NCBI RefSeq assembly: GCF_000422865.1
Contig: NZ_AUGW01000016.1
Span: forward strand, 16,658 to 80,657
Source of the DNA: Oceanospirillum maris DSM 6286
Lineage (GTDB): Bacteria > Pseudomonadota > Gammaproteobacteria > Pseudomonadales > Halomonadaceae
Direction of reading: 5' to 3'
DNA: 64,000 nucleotides
Part shown: positions 36,914 to 44,655 of the stretch, in pieces
How the letters are laid out: each line of letters opens with the position of its first letter
Position numbering within the stretch: the stretch's first letter is position 1
The notes under the pieces: generated by a model
What the model was told of the DNA's origin: nothing
Databases searched by the model: none
Seen by the model: the letters and a program-made list of their open reading frames with translations, nothing else
Made by a program: the position numbers and the translations under genes

Positions 36914-37897
36914 ATGAGTCAATCGCTATTACGCCAACGCTTTTATCATTTACTGGATGGCGAAATGGCTCTTTCACCCATTGGCCGACTGATTAACGGG
37001 TTTATTATCTTTTTAATCGTGATTAATGTCTCCGTCGTAATTGTCGAGACTATTCCCGACATTAACCGTGATTATCAAGGATTATTTCATTATATCGAGC
37101 TATTCTCTGTTGCTATTTTCACCCTAGAATACCTTATTCGAGTCTGGGTCAGTGCCGATAACCCTAAGTTTGGGCCGGGCTTCAAAGGTAAGTTACGCTA
37201 TATTTTTTCACCTATCGCCTTAGTTGATCTGATCGTTATTGTGCCGTTTTATCTTTCACTATTTATCAGCATTGACCTTCGTTATCTGCGGCTTCTAAGA
37301 CTGTTACGACTACTAAAGTTATCCCACTATATTCGCAGCATGGATATTTTCCTTAAAGTGGTATCGTCTGAGCTGGCATCCTTAGCTTCCGCTGTTTTTG
37401 CCGTGCTGGTACTGGTTGTTATCGCCGCCTGCGTGATGTTTACGCTAGAGCATCGCGCGCAACCCGAAGCGTTTAAAAGTGTATTAGATGCGATCTGGTG
37501 GGCCGTTGTTACCTTAACAACCGTTGGTTATGGTGATATTACACCCGTAACGGCAGGCGGGAAGATGCTCGCGATTATGATTATGCTACTGGGGGTTGGT
37601 ACGGTTGCTCTGCCTGCGGGTATGTTAGCCGCGCGCTTTTCAGAAGAGCTACAAAATCGAAAGTCCGCCATGGTTGCGGAGGTTGTTAACGCATTAGAAG
37701 ATGGCAATCTGACCGAATATGAACAAGGGATGCTAAAGGGTCTAAGTCGGAAATACGGTATTTCGGAAGAGGATCTAAACCAAATAATTCACAATAAAAA
37801 GTTAGAACTAGGCCATCAAGTACACTGCCCTCATTGCGGGCTTAGTATCTTTGATGCCCCAGTGAACGCAAACAGTACGTTACCTAAAGAGCCTTAA
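36914..37897 (+). CDS. Voltage-gated-type potassium channel, six membrane helices
   Basis: Kv-like inner-membrane channel. Helices S1-S4 lie within residues 27-140; the S4-like voltage sensor RYLRLLRLLRLLKLSHYIRS has regularly spaced Arg/Lys residues (123-142). S5 is about 156-177, the pore helix and filter TTVGYGDIT are at 202-210, and S6 is about 216-237. The cytoplasmic tail (about 240-327) is helical and ends in a CPHCG pair, which could bind a metal as a half-site between subunits. No RCK domain is attached. AGGA lies ten bases before the ATG. Single gene. Confidence 0.93.
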   Translation: MSQSLLRQRFYHLLDGEMALSPIGRLINGFIIFLIVINVSVVIVETIPDINRDYQGLFHYIELFSVAIFTLEYLIRVWVSADNPKFGPGFKGKLRYIFSPIALVDLIVIVPFYLSLFISIDLRYLRLLRLLRLLKLSHYIRSMDIFLKVVSSELASLASAVFAVLVLVVIAACVMFTLEHRAQPEAFKSVLDAIWWAVVTLTTVGYGDITPVTAGGKMLAIMIMLLGVGTVALPAGMLAARFSEELQNRKSAMVAEVVNALEDGNLTEYEQGMLKGLSRKYGISEEDLNQIIHNKKLELGHQVHCPHCGLSIFDAPVNANSTLPKEP

Positions 37898-37930
37898 TAA
37901 CGCACCATTCTGCTAAGAATATCCTTTAGG

Positions 37931-38389
37931 CTAGATATTTTTATTCGCCTGAAAAAGTGTCTTCTTCAATAGGTGATCTGCCGATAAACCCCCAGGGCCA
38001 AAAACAGCCGTTATCAGGAACATCAAGCCCCATAACTGGTGATCGTAGAACCCTTGATCCCACAGAGCGGGGTAGGAAACCACAGCCATAATATTAAAGA
38101 CAAAGAGTGCAGAGGCCACTCCTCGGCTCATCAGCCCTAGAATTAAAAGCGGGGGCAGAATCAGCTCCGCTGCCGTTCCAAGGTAAGCCGCCAGCTCCCA
38201 AGGTAGCAGAGGAACCTGATACTCTTCTTCGAACAGATACAGGGTACTGTCCCAACTTTGGATTTTAACTAACCCGGATTGCAAAAAAGCTTTGGCCGCC
38301 CATAGCCTAACGAACAATAACAACAATGGACTGGCAAGCTTTTCGAATCCGCTAAAAAAGCGGTCATACCATAAGGCAAGTGATGTCAT
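37931..38389 (-). CDS. DoxX-family membrane protein of the bufferin cluster (BufD-type)
   Basis: A 152-residue membrane protein with four helices of the DoxX family (LFVRLWAAKAFLQSGLVKIQSWDSTLYLF near 26-54, ELILPPLLILGLMSRG, FVFNIMAVVSYPALWDQG). DoxX-type genes regularly close bufferin clusters, where they may provide electron transfer or redox help. The ATG overlaps the DUF2063 stop by four bases (ATGA). Function within the cluster is inferred from context. Last gene; no clear terminator after it. Confidence 0.85.
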   Translation of the reverse strand: MTSLALWYDRFFSGFEKLASPLLLLFVRLWAAKAFLQSGLVKIQSWDSTLYLFEEEYQVPLLPWELAAYLGTAAELILPPLLILGLMSRGVASALFVFNIMAVVSYPALWDQGFYDHQLWGLMFLITAVFGPGGLSADHLLKKTLFQANKNI

Positions 38390-39270
38390 TCTTCGATTCC
38401 TTTATTCTGTGCGTTTTTCAGAACGCCAAATCCAGTGATTAGCCCCGTACGAATGACATCCTGTAGCAAGAGGTCAGCCGCATCGTACTCAAACTGGCTA
38501 AATAGTTTGTCCGCCTGGCAATGCTCCAGCAGACAAAATACGCCGTCGTCTAGCTCTTGATAGAGCACTTCTGCCAAACCTGAGGTTGCAATATAGCCCT
38601 TCTGGGGCTGATCCAACTGAAACCCTGCTAAGGGATCATCGTCGTCAGAGATAAGCACATCACCTTTCCCGGCATCCGCCTGTCGTTCAAGCCAGTTTTT
38701 TAAGCGGCGAAACAGCTCGATAATCGCCCACGGGGATTGAAAAAGCGTGATATCGGGGTTAACCATAAAGTGAATCCGCTCATAATCATCTTCGCCGACC
38801 TCAGATAAACCCTGATAAGGAAAAGGCTCTGTCGTGGGAATACGATTAATACGCACAGAATAAGCCCACTCGAAGCGCGCTAAGTCAGCGAGATAAGGCA
38901 TCTCCTTCAGCTGCTCCAGATCAAGCATAAAGTCCGGCAGAGCCCCGCCAAACTCAGCCACCGCAGCGTTTGACATCGGCACGGTACGGATAAATGCTTT
39001 GGCTAGCTGGGCAAAAAATTCGTCACCAACCATCACCTGAAGCACAGGGAAAGTCACTTCCAAAGCCTCTGTCAGACTTAGAACAAAGTTATTCCGGTAG
39101 ATTTGCAACAGTTGGTCCGCATCAAAATGCGTCTCCTGAATACCTTGATAGAGCTTAGGGTGATCCACGGACGATGCAGGTGATATCAGCGCCTGAGCAA
39201 ACTGCTGCTGTAAACGATAGAGCTCAGGAGCAGGCGGTACATCAGCTGCTGCGGAAGCAAAGTCAGTCAT
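38386..39270 (-). CDS. DUF2063 partner protein of the bufferin cluster (BufC-type)
   Basis: The DUF2063 domain lies in the N-terminal half (LQQQFAQALISP near 17-28, QIYRNNFVLSLTEALEVTFPVLQVMVGDEFFAQLAKAFI near 75-113). These proteins bind the precursor peptide and deliver it to the DUF692 enzyme. ATG 39270 has GGAG six bases upstream and overlaps the DUF692 stop by eight bases (ATGACTGA); the start at 39288 is less likely. It has 294 residues. The order precursor-DUF692-DUF2063-DoxX is that of bufferin clusters. Confidence 0.88.
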   Translation of the reverse strand: MTDFASAAADVPPAPELYRLQQQFAQALISPASSVDHPKLYQGIQETHFDADQLLQIYRNNFVLSLTEALEVTFPVLQVMVGDEFFAQLAKAFIRTVPMSNAAVAEFGGALPDFMLDLEQLKEMPYLADLARFEWAYSVRINRIPTTEPFPYQGLSEVGEDDYERIHFMVNPDITLFQSPWAIIELFRRLKNWLERQADAGKGDVLISDDDDPLAGFQLDQPQKGYIATSGLAEVLYQELDDGVFCLLEHCQADKLFSQFEYDAADLLLQDVIRTGLITGFGVLKNAQNKGIEE

Positions 39271-40165
39271 GGTTAACTCCATACTCACAAGCCAAGCCTG
39301 ATACCGCCAATGCCTCTATACCCAACTGTTGAACGCGCTCAGCTTTACCAACTTCATCCAGTAAAACAGACATTTCAGGTATATCCGTATCCCATTCCAC
39401 CAAAGCGGGAGCCTGGCAGCCCAGCTTATGCCTAACCTGTGCAAACAGTTGCCATACCTCGTCGCTGACACGGTTCCCATGGGTATCAATCAGAATACGG
39501 CCCTGCTCATAGTCATTGACTGAAAAGCCAGCCAGATGCAATTCACCCACTGCATCAAGGTCAATATTGTTCAAATAATCGAGACTGTCGAAACCGTGGT
39601 TTACGGCGTTAACATAGATATTATTCAGATCAAGAAGAAGACCACAGCCTGTTTGCTCAACAACCTGGTTTAAAAAATCCCATTCCGTAAAAACAGACGC
39701 CTTAAAATTCAGATAGGCCGTAGGGTTCTCAATCAGGATCTGACGCCCAAGTGCCTGTTGAGCCATCTCAACCTGCCGGCAAAATTGCTCAAGACTCTCA
39801 TGGGTATAAGGAATTGGTAAAAGGTCGTTAAAGTATCGACCCGATACCGCGCTCCAACTCAGATGCTCTGACAGCAATGCCGGTTGAAACTCATCTACTA
39901 AGGCCTTTAACGCTGCAAGATGTTTAGAATCTAAGGCATCCCCAGAGCCAAGAGATAGTCCGACACCGTGGAGGCTTAATGGGTAGTGTTGTGCGACCTG
40001 GCGTAAAATATGACGCTGGACACTCTGCTCATCCAGATAGTTTTCACTGTAAACTTCCAACCAGGAAACATTCGGCAGCTCTGACAGCAGGTCATTATAG
40101 TGTGGTGCCCGCAGCCCCATGCCAATACTCGCCGCAGGCACAGAAAACCCCTTCACAGTATCCAT
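39263..40165 (-). CDS. DUF692 multinuclear iron oxidase of the bufferin cluster (BufB-type)
   Basis: MNIO-family TIM barrel that oxidises cysteines of RiPP precursors; bufferin relatives turn Cys into thiooxazole-type groups. Conserved metal-site sequences are visible: IGMGLRAPHYND near 14-25, SLHGVGLSLGSGD, LSEHLSWS, IENPTAYLNF, LLDLNNIYVNAVNHG and ELHLAGF, and LVEWDTDIP near the end. GTG 40174 is open, but ATG 40165 with GGAG eight bases upstream is preferred; 300 residues. Follows the precursor gene after 162 bases containing a hairpin. Confidence 0.92.
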   Translation of the reverse strand: MDTVKGFSVPAASIGMGLRAPHYNDLLSELPNVSWLEVYSENYLDEQSVQRHILRQVAQHYPLSLHGVGLSLGSGDALDSKHLAALKALVDEFQPALLSEHLSWSAVSGRYFNDLLPIPYTHESLEQFCRQVEMAQQALGRQILIENPTAYLNFKASVFTEWDFLNQVVEQTGCGLLLDLNNIYVNAVNHGFDSLDYLNNIDLDAVGELHLAGFSVNDYEQGRILIDTHGNRVSDEVWQLFAQVRHKLGCQAPALVEWDTDIPEMSVLLDEVGKAERVQQLGIEALAVSGLACEYGVNHD

Positions 40166-40264
40166 GGTGAGCACTCCATCTCTTATTTTTCAAAGTGAAT
40201 AAAAATGTTTCTTAGAAAGTGAATAACGAATTTCTGGAGAACAATAAAAGAGGCTCAGGAACCC

Positions 40265-40286
40265 GTTAGCGCAGTGAACCGCTAAC
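40265..40286 (-). other. Hairpin between the precursor gene and the DUF692 gene
   Basis: GTTAGCG (40265-40271) and CGCTAAC (40280-40286) are exact complements with an eight-base loop. On the minus strand a CTCTTTTATT stretch follows 15 bases later. It may act as a leaky terminator or mRNA stabiliser that raises the precursor level over the enzymes; this is inference. Confidence 0.45.
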
Positions 40287-40327
40287 CACAGAAGGCTCCT
40301 GATATAAACCCAGCTAAACCATAAGGC

Positions 40328-40585
40328 TTAACCTTTAGACGTCAGACTACCACCCGCAAGTTTAGAGCACATGCCCTTAGGCACTGCGATAAAGGCATCA
40401 CCTTGGAAATCAGTTTTAGATGTACCAGCGCAAGAACTGTTTTTCGTTGCGCAGTCGTTATTACCCGCTTTTGCAACGCCATAGCATTTCTCTTTACCTG
40501 CAGCCAGAGCTGGGGTCGCAGTGACAGCGCTTAGCGCAATAATACCGGACATGATAGAAGCCATTGCCAATTTAGATTTAGTCAT
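40328..40585 (-). CDS. DUF2282 bufferin-type RiPP precursor (BufA1-type), four cysteines
   Basis: An 85-residue secreted peptide precursor. Residues 1-29 are a Sec-type signal (LAMASIMSGIIALSAVTATP, then ALAA). The mature part has four cysteines at 34, 45, 52 and 73 in the DUF2282 pattern: EKCYGVAKAGNNDC, SSCAGTSKTDF, DAFIAVPKGMCSKLAGGSL. In described bufferins these cysteines are modified by the DUF692 enzyme and the product binds copper in the periplasm. GAGGTAA seven bases before the ATG supports the start. First gene of the cluster. Confidence 0.93.
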   Translation of the reverse strand: MTKSKLAMASIMSGIIALSAVTATPALAAGKEKCYGVAKAGNNDCATKNSSCAGTSKTDFQGDAFIAVPKGMCSKLAGGSLTSKG

Positions 40586-40960
40586 CGTTGTTACCTCAGA
40601 ATGTTTTTTTTATCTTGGGTTTTAAGTGCGTTTTAGCGTACTCAATAACATTTACGCGCTATTGATTTAGATGGATGCAAAAAAAATTATTTTTTTAAAT
40701 AATTGCCACACCATCACATTGAACATGCCAGAAACGACTCATGGTGGACTCTCTCAGTATGGCTCATAATTGACAGAGATAACGAGATATTGACAAGAAC
40801 GCACATTATTTAGATGTATATGAGACACTTATTACTTTTGTGTGATTTACTACATCTGTCAAAGGTTTATTTACGTATGGTATACACTTGAATTAAATAA
40901 ATACTTTCAGATGCCTCAGTATCACAATACGATCTTAATTTAATGCTTAAAGGATGCCTT
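40586..40960. promoter_or_regulatory. Divergent promoter region of the bufferin cluster and a chemoreceptor
   Basis: An AT-rich 375-base stretch. The inverted repeat AATTATTT-TTTT-AAATAATT (40685-40704) lies about 100 bases before the precursor ATG and may be an operator or UP-like element. On the plus strand two TTGACA hexamers occur within 30 bases (about 40767-40795), possible -35 elements for the chemoreceptor; I could not pair them firmly with a -10. No gene is seen. Confidence 0.45.
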
Positions 40961-42907
40961 ATGTTCACTCAGCTTCGGTTAGCTCAGCAGCTTGCTATTG
41001 GCTTTGGCGTGCTGATTCTGTTCAGCGTCGTCTTAACTCTATTCTCCTATAAAGGCTTAAGTGAAAGCTCCCATGGGGTTCAGCAATACCGAGGGTTTGT
41101 GGCGGACACCAATATAGCAAGCCACCTGCAAAGCAGCATGCTAATGCAGGGCGCTGATGTGCAGAGTTACCTGATACATCAGGAACAAGGCACCCTGGAG
41201 CACTACCAAAAGCAGGAAAAAGAAGTTGCCGAACTGATTCTAACGGCAAAATCTCAGTTTAAAGATCCTAAGAGATTAGCGCTGATTGAGGATATAGAAG
41301 TCCAAATCGCACAATTTCAACAAGCTTTTGATCAGGTTAAAGTCCAGATTGGTCTTATTGATCGCATCACAGAGCAGCAGCTATACCCAGCAGGTTTTGA
41401 GATCCGTAAAACGATGACAACCTTGATTGAAAATGCTTACCTGAACGGTGTTGGTGATACCATTTTTTATGCCGCCAGCGTGCAGGAACACCTACTACTG
41501 GGACGTCTCTACGCTAACCGTTATCTGATTTCACGTAAAAAAGAACATTATGACCGAGCGGTAAAAGAGCTTGATGACATTATGCCTAACGCACTGACGT
41601 TACTAAAGAATGCGTTGGACGGTGAAGACAGTGAGTTATTAACCCATTTTGAAGCGAATCATCAAGCTTTTTTAGTTTCCCTTGAAAAGGTTTATCGCTC
41701 TGCCAGCCAAGTATCCAAAATAACCCAAGAAACAATTATTCCTCTGTCCGTAGAAATCACAGTAAAAACCAACCAAATTAAGCAGGATATTTTAAAAGAC
41801 CAAGAACAGGTCGGCCCAAAACTACAGCAAGATATTGAAAATCTAACAGACCTGATTTTATTTGTCTCAGCGATTGTTGTTATCGCAGGCATTGTATTTA
41901 CAGTTGTCATGTTAAGGGTGATCAAACAGCCTATCGGTGGTGAACCGCGAGATATCGCTGCTATTACTCGCCAGATCGCCTCTGGCAATCTAAATATTAA
42001 GCATCAGGAAAATAGCACCGGAATTCTTCAGTCTGTAGGCCATATGGCTGAGCAGCTTAGAACAATTATTGCATCAATTACTCGCACCGGTAGCCAGCTA
42101 CAGGACACCGCCCAGTCAGCATCCGCCGTAGCACAGCAAACCCATGCCGTTGTTAATGAACAGCAAAGCCGTATAGAACAAATTGCCGCAGCTGTCACCG
42201 AGATGGCGGCTAGCATCCATGATGTTGTTGGTCATTCAGAATCGTCAGCTCAGGCTGCAACGACAGGCATGGACTACGCAATCCAAGGGAAAGAAACCGT
42301 ACAACAGACTTTAGCGGCGATTAATGATCTTGCCGAAAACGTTGAGAAATCTGTCGAAACCATACAGTCCCTCGAAGCAAGCAGCACAAATATTGGCTCC
42401 GTCACAGAGGTGATTCAAACAATATCCGAGCAAACCAATTTACTGGCTTTGAATGCCGCAATCGAAGCAGCTAGAGCCGGTGAATCCGGTCGAGGGTTCG
42501 CGGTCGTTGCCGATGAAGTCAGAAACCTGGCTCAACGTAGCCAAGACTCTGCCCAGACGATTCAGGATATGATTAATCAGCTACAATCGGATATTAACCA
42601 TGCCGTTGAAACCATGCTCGCCAGCCGAGACAAAGTATTGAATACGGTGGAACAATCTGAAAAAACAGGGATAGCTTTAGATACAATTGTTGAGAGCATC
42701 CGACAAATCAGCGAAATGAACGCTCAGGTTGTTACTGCCGTCAGCCAACAGTCCTCCGTAGCAGAGGAGATCAGTTTCAATATTACCGCGGTCACTCAAC
42801 TTTCCGATCAAACTGTCGAAGGAGCTCTGCAAACGGCCGACGCCAGCAGAGAGCTATCTCAGATCTCTAAAGAGTTAGTTAAAACCGTTGATCACTTCAA
42901 GCTCTAA
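40961..42907 (+). CDS. Methyl-accepting chemotaxis protein with large helical periplasmic domain
   Basis: Chemoreceptor of 648 residues. Helix 1 is at about 10-30, the periplasmic part (30-285) is all helical and of the size of helical bimodular (HBM) sensors such as McpS, helix 2 is at about 288-312 ([20 protein letters not shown]), then HAMP with [22 protein letters not shown] and the signalling hairpin with [25 protein letters not shown] receptors of Pseudomonas bind organic acids, but the ligand here is not readable. AAAGGA eight bases before ATG 40961 fixes the start. No C-terminal docking pentapeptide. Divergent from the bufferin cluster. Confidence 0.93.
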   Translation: MFTQLRLAQQLAIGFGVLILFSVVLTLFSYKGLSESSHGVQQYRGFVADTNIASHLQSSMLMQGADVQSYLIHQEQGTLEHYQKQEKEVAELILTAKSQFKDPKRLALIEDIEVQIAQFQQAFDQVKVQIGLIDRITEQQLYPAGFEIRKTMTTLIENAYLNGVGDTIFYAASVQEHLLLGRLYANRYLISRKKEHYDRAVKELDDIMPNALTLLKNALDGEDSELLTHFEANHQAFLVSLEKVYRSASQVSKITQETIIPLSVEITVKTNQIKQDILKDQEQVGPKLQQDIENLTDLILFVSAIVVIAGIVFTVVMLRVIKQPIGGEPRDIAAITRQIASGNLNIKHQENSTGILQSVGHMAEQLRTIIASITRTGSQLQDTAQSASAVAQQTHAVVNEQQSRIEQIAAAVTEMAASIHDVVGHSESSAQAATTGMDYAIQGKETVQQTLAAINDLAENVEKSVETIQSLEASSTNIGSVTEVIQTISEQTNLLALNAAIEAARAGESGRGFAVVADEVRNLAQRSQDSAQTIQDMINQLQSDINHAVETMLASRDKVLNTVEQSEKTGIALDTIVESIRQISEMNAQVVTAVSQQSSVAEEISFNITAVTQLSDQTVEGALQTADASRELSQISKELVKTVDHFKL

Positions 42908-42954
42908 ACGGGAATAAATTGATCGCAGAACACCTGCGATTAATACTCAAAACG

Positions 42955-42979
42955 CAAAAAGGCAGCCGAGGCTGCCTTA
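42955..42979 (-). terminator. Hairpin copy 1 flanking the HipA-like/DUF3037 cassette
   Basis: GGCAGCC-GAG-GGCTGCC-type stem preceded by five A, giving five T on the minus strand. It terminates the DUF3037 gene. Bases 42955-42978 are identical to 44600-44623. Confidence 0.85.
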
Positions 42980-43003
42980 ATCAAGATTTCTTAGATCAAA
43001 AGC

Positions 43004-43819
43004 CTAATGTTTGCGGGCAAACTCAATTATAGCGCTCTCATCCTCAGCATTAATCGCCTGGACTCCTAGCATACTCAATTTACCTTTAAACTTCTTAAGG
43101 TACTGTTCTAGGCTTTTATCATCCACAGACTCAAGATCCAGTGTGAACAGAAGATCTTCAGCACTCACATCAGCCTCAATAATATGTTCGGCTTGACTGA
43201 GCCACAAATCGGCATGCTTTACGGCATTACCAATAGTGCTTTGATCGAAAGCTAGTGGCTTGATCGCTCTTTTCTCAAAAATGTCATCCGCACGTACAAA
43301 CGGCAAAGTAATCTCCATTAAGCCAGTATTTAAGGTTGCTTTCTTGTAGACTCTATCCAAATTGATACGTTTGAGTGTCTGCCGCAAATTCTTTTCAAGG
43401 TACTTTTCGCGATAATCTCGCGTATTAAAGCTTCGGCCAATGAAATGATCGAAGAGCCGCTCAGTTTCTTGCGCAATATTCTCTGTCAAAAGAACACGAG
43501 TATCTGAAAAAAGAACCACCCCTCCTTTTGGCCTACTTAATTCAGTAAAAATAGCCTTACCTAACTCAGAGTTATTTTTTTCAACGAGCTTTTTTGCTCG
43601 CTCAAATTCAGCTTCAAGAGTCTTGATAATAGTTTTATAAACTCTCTTATCCATATTATGGAAAAACTGTGTCACTCGACCGAAGCGGGATGGCGCCAAC
43701 TGAAACTCAAATTGTGACTTAGCTGGACAAAAAACCAAGACGCCAATGTTGGCAAACTCCTCTGTTTCAAGAAAAGGAGCAAAACGTACAATTTTGTATT
43801 GGCATGCAAATTTTTTCAT
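43004..43819 (-). CDS. DUF3037 protein, partner of a HipA-like kinase
   Basis: A 271-residue protein with an N-terminal DUF3037 domain: FACQYKIVRFAPFLETEEFANIGVLVFCP at residues 4-32 is the family signature (RY/F-P...E-NIGV). The rest is charged and mixed alpha/beta, with no membrane helix or signal peptide. The function of DUF3037 is unknown; it is often found directly next to HipA_2 kinases. The ATG overlaps the kinase stop by four bases (ATGA), so the two are co-translated. The coding sequence looks more AT-rich than its neighbours. It could be a neutraliser, substrate or co-factor of the kinase. Confidence 0.82.
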   Translation of the reverse strand: MKKFACQYKIVRFAPFLETEEFANIGVLVFCPAKSQFEFQLAPSRFGRVTQFFHNMDKRVYKTIIKTLEAEFERAKKLVEKNNSELGKAIFTELSRPKGGVVLFSDTRVLLTENIAQETERLFDHFIGRSFNTRDYREKYLEKNLRQTLKRINLDRVYKKATLNTGLMEITLPFVRADDIFEKRAIKPLAFDQSTIGNAVKHADLWLSQAEHIIEADVSAEDLLFTLDLESVDDKSLEQYLKKFKGKLSMLGVQAINAEDESAIIEFARKH

Positions 43820-44541
43820 GTGATCTCACCCCAAAATTCGTCCGTTTCTGCGAGGTCTAAAGTTTTCCTAATATGTTCAAGTGTAGTGGAGGCCAAATCA
43901 GATGACTCGAACCACTCCAATGGTATTAGTGACGCGATCGTATCTATTTCCTCTCTGAGTAAATCCATTTTACTCAAATAGTGAGCCTTACATGCTAAAT
44001 CTATCGGATTCCTGGTTATAGCATGCCTGAAGACGTGGGACTCCATTTCTTCTATAGAGAAATCCTCCGAAAAGGCTAAATTAAAATCAATCACCTGAAG
44101 CTGCTGTGACGTAGACTCAAGCAACAAATTAACATTCCCAGCAATTTCTCCAATATTTCTATCCGAGTTATTGATCCAGTAATCAAAAACGAAAATATCT
44201 CTTTGCAACAACTCAGGAATCAAATTTAAGTCCGACAGTGTCAACGTTTCACACGGTTGAACCGACCTAGAACCAAATAAGTACTCAAACTCTAAGTCGC
44301 TTTGCCAGGCTGGATCTGTAATTTCTTTTAGCGCTGGATCCAGATATAAGATTTGGGGTTCAGGTGTTGGCAGTCCGAAAGATCTTGCCAATTTAGCGGA
44401 ACACCACTCTGTTACAAGTCCTTTTGTAGTAGAGTTAGACCCCTTTGCAAAATAGTAGTTTCCATCCTCGGCAAGACAAAGAAAAGGCTCTAGAAATCCT
44501 TGTTCAAATGAGCATCGTCGAACTATTTCAACAATATGCAT
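43816..44541 (-). CDS. HipA-like kinase (HipA_2 type)
   Basis: A compact 241-residue protein resembling the kinase core of HipA. Lys33 in YYFAKGS could be the ATP-binding lysine, the catalytic loop is FDYWINNSDRNIGEI (Asp127, Asn129), and the metal-binding DFN motif is VIDFNLAF (152-154). The N-terminal part of classical HipA (Couple_hipA) and a HipB antitoxin gene are absent. It is co-transcribed with the DUF3037 gene. It may act as a toxin, a defence kinase or a regulatory kinase; none is shown. The upstream gap to purL holds a duplicated hairpin. Confidence 0.82.
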   Translation of the reverse strand: MHIVEIVRRCSFEQGFLEPFLCLAEDGNYYFAKGSNSTTKGLVTEWCSAKLARSFGLPTPEPQILYLDPALKEITDPAWQSDLEFEYLFGSRSVQPCETLTLSDLNLIPELLQRDIFVFDYWINNSDRNIGEIAGNVNLLLESTSQQLQVIDFNLAFSEDFSIEEMESHVFRHAITRNPIDLACKAHYLSKMDLLREEIDTIASLIPLEWFESSDLASTTLEHIRKTLDLAETDEFWGEIT

Positions 44542-44599
44542 CCTGCGGTACTTCTCCTATCTCATCAGAAGTCCTAAATTTAGTCACTCGATGTTAAAT

Positions 44600-44628
44600 C
44601 AAAAAGGCAGCCGAGGCTGCCTTTTTTG
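44600..44628. terminator. Terminator of purL; hairpin copy 2 flanking the cassette
   Basis: Same hairpin as at 42955-42978, here with A and T runs on both sides. Located 28 bases after the purL stop, it is probably the native purL terminator. Confidence 0.88.
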
Positions 44629-44655
44629 TACCTTTCAGATAAGTCGCTTATCCGA

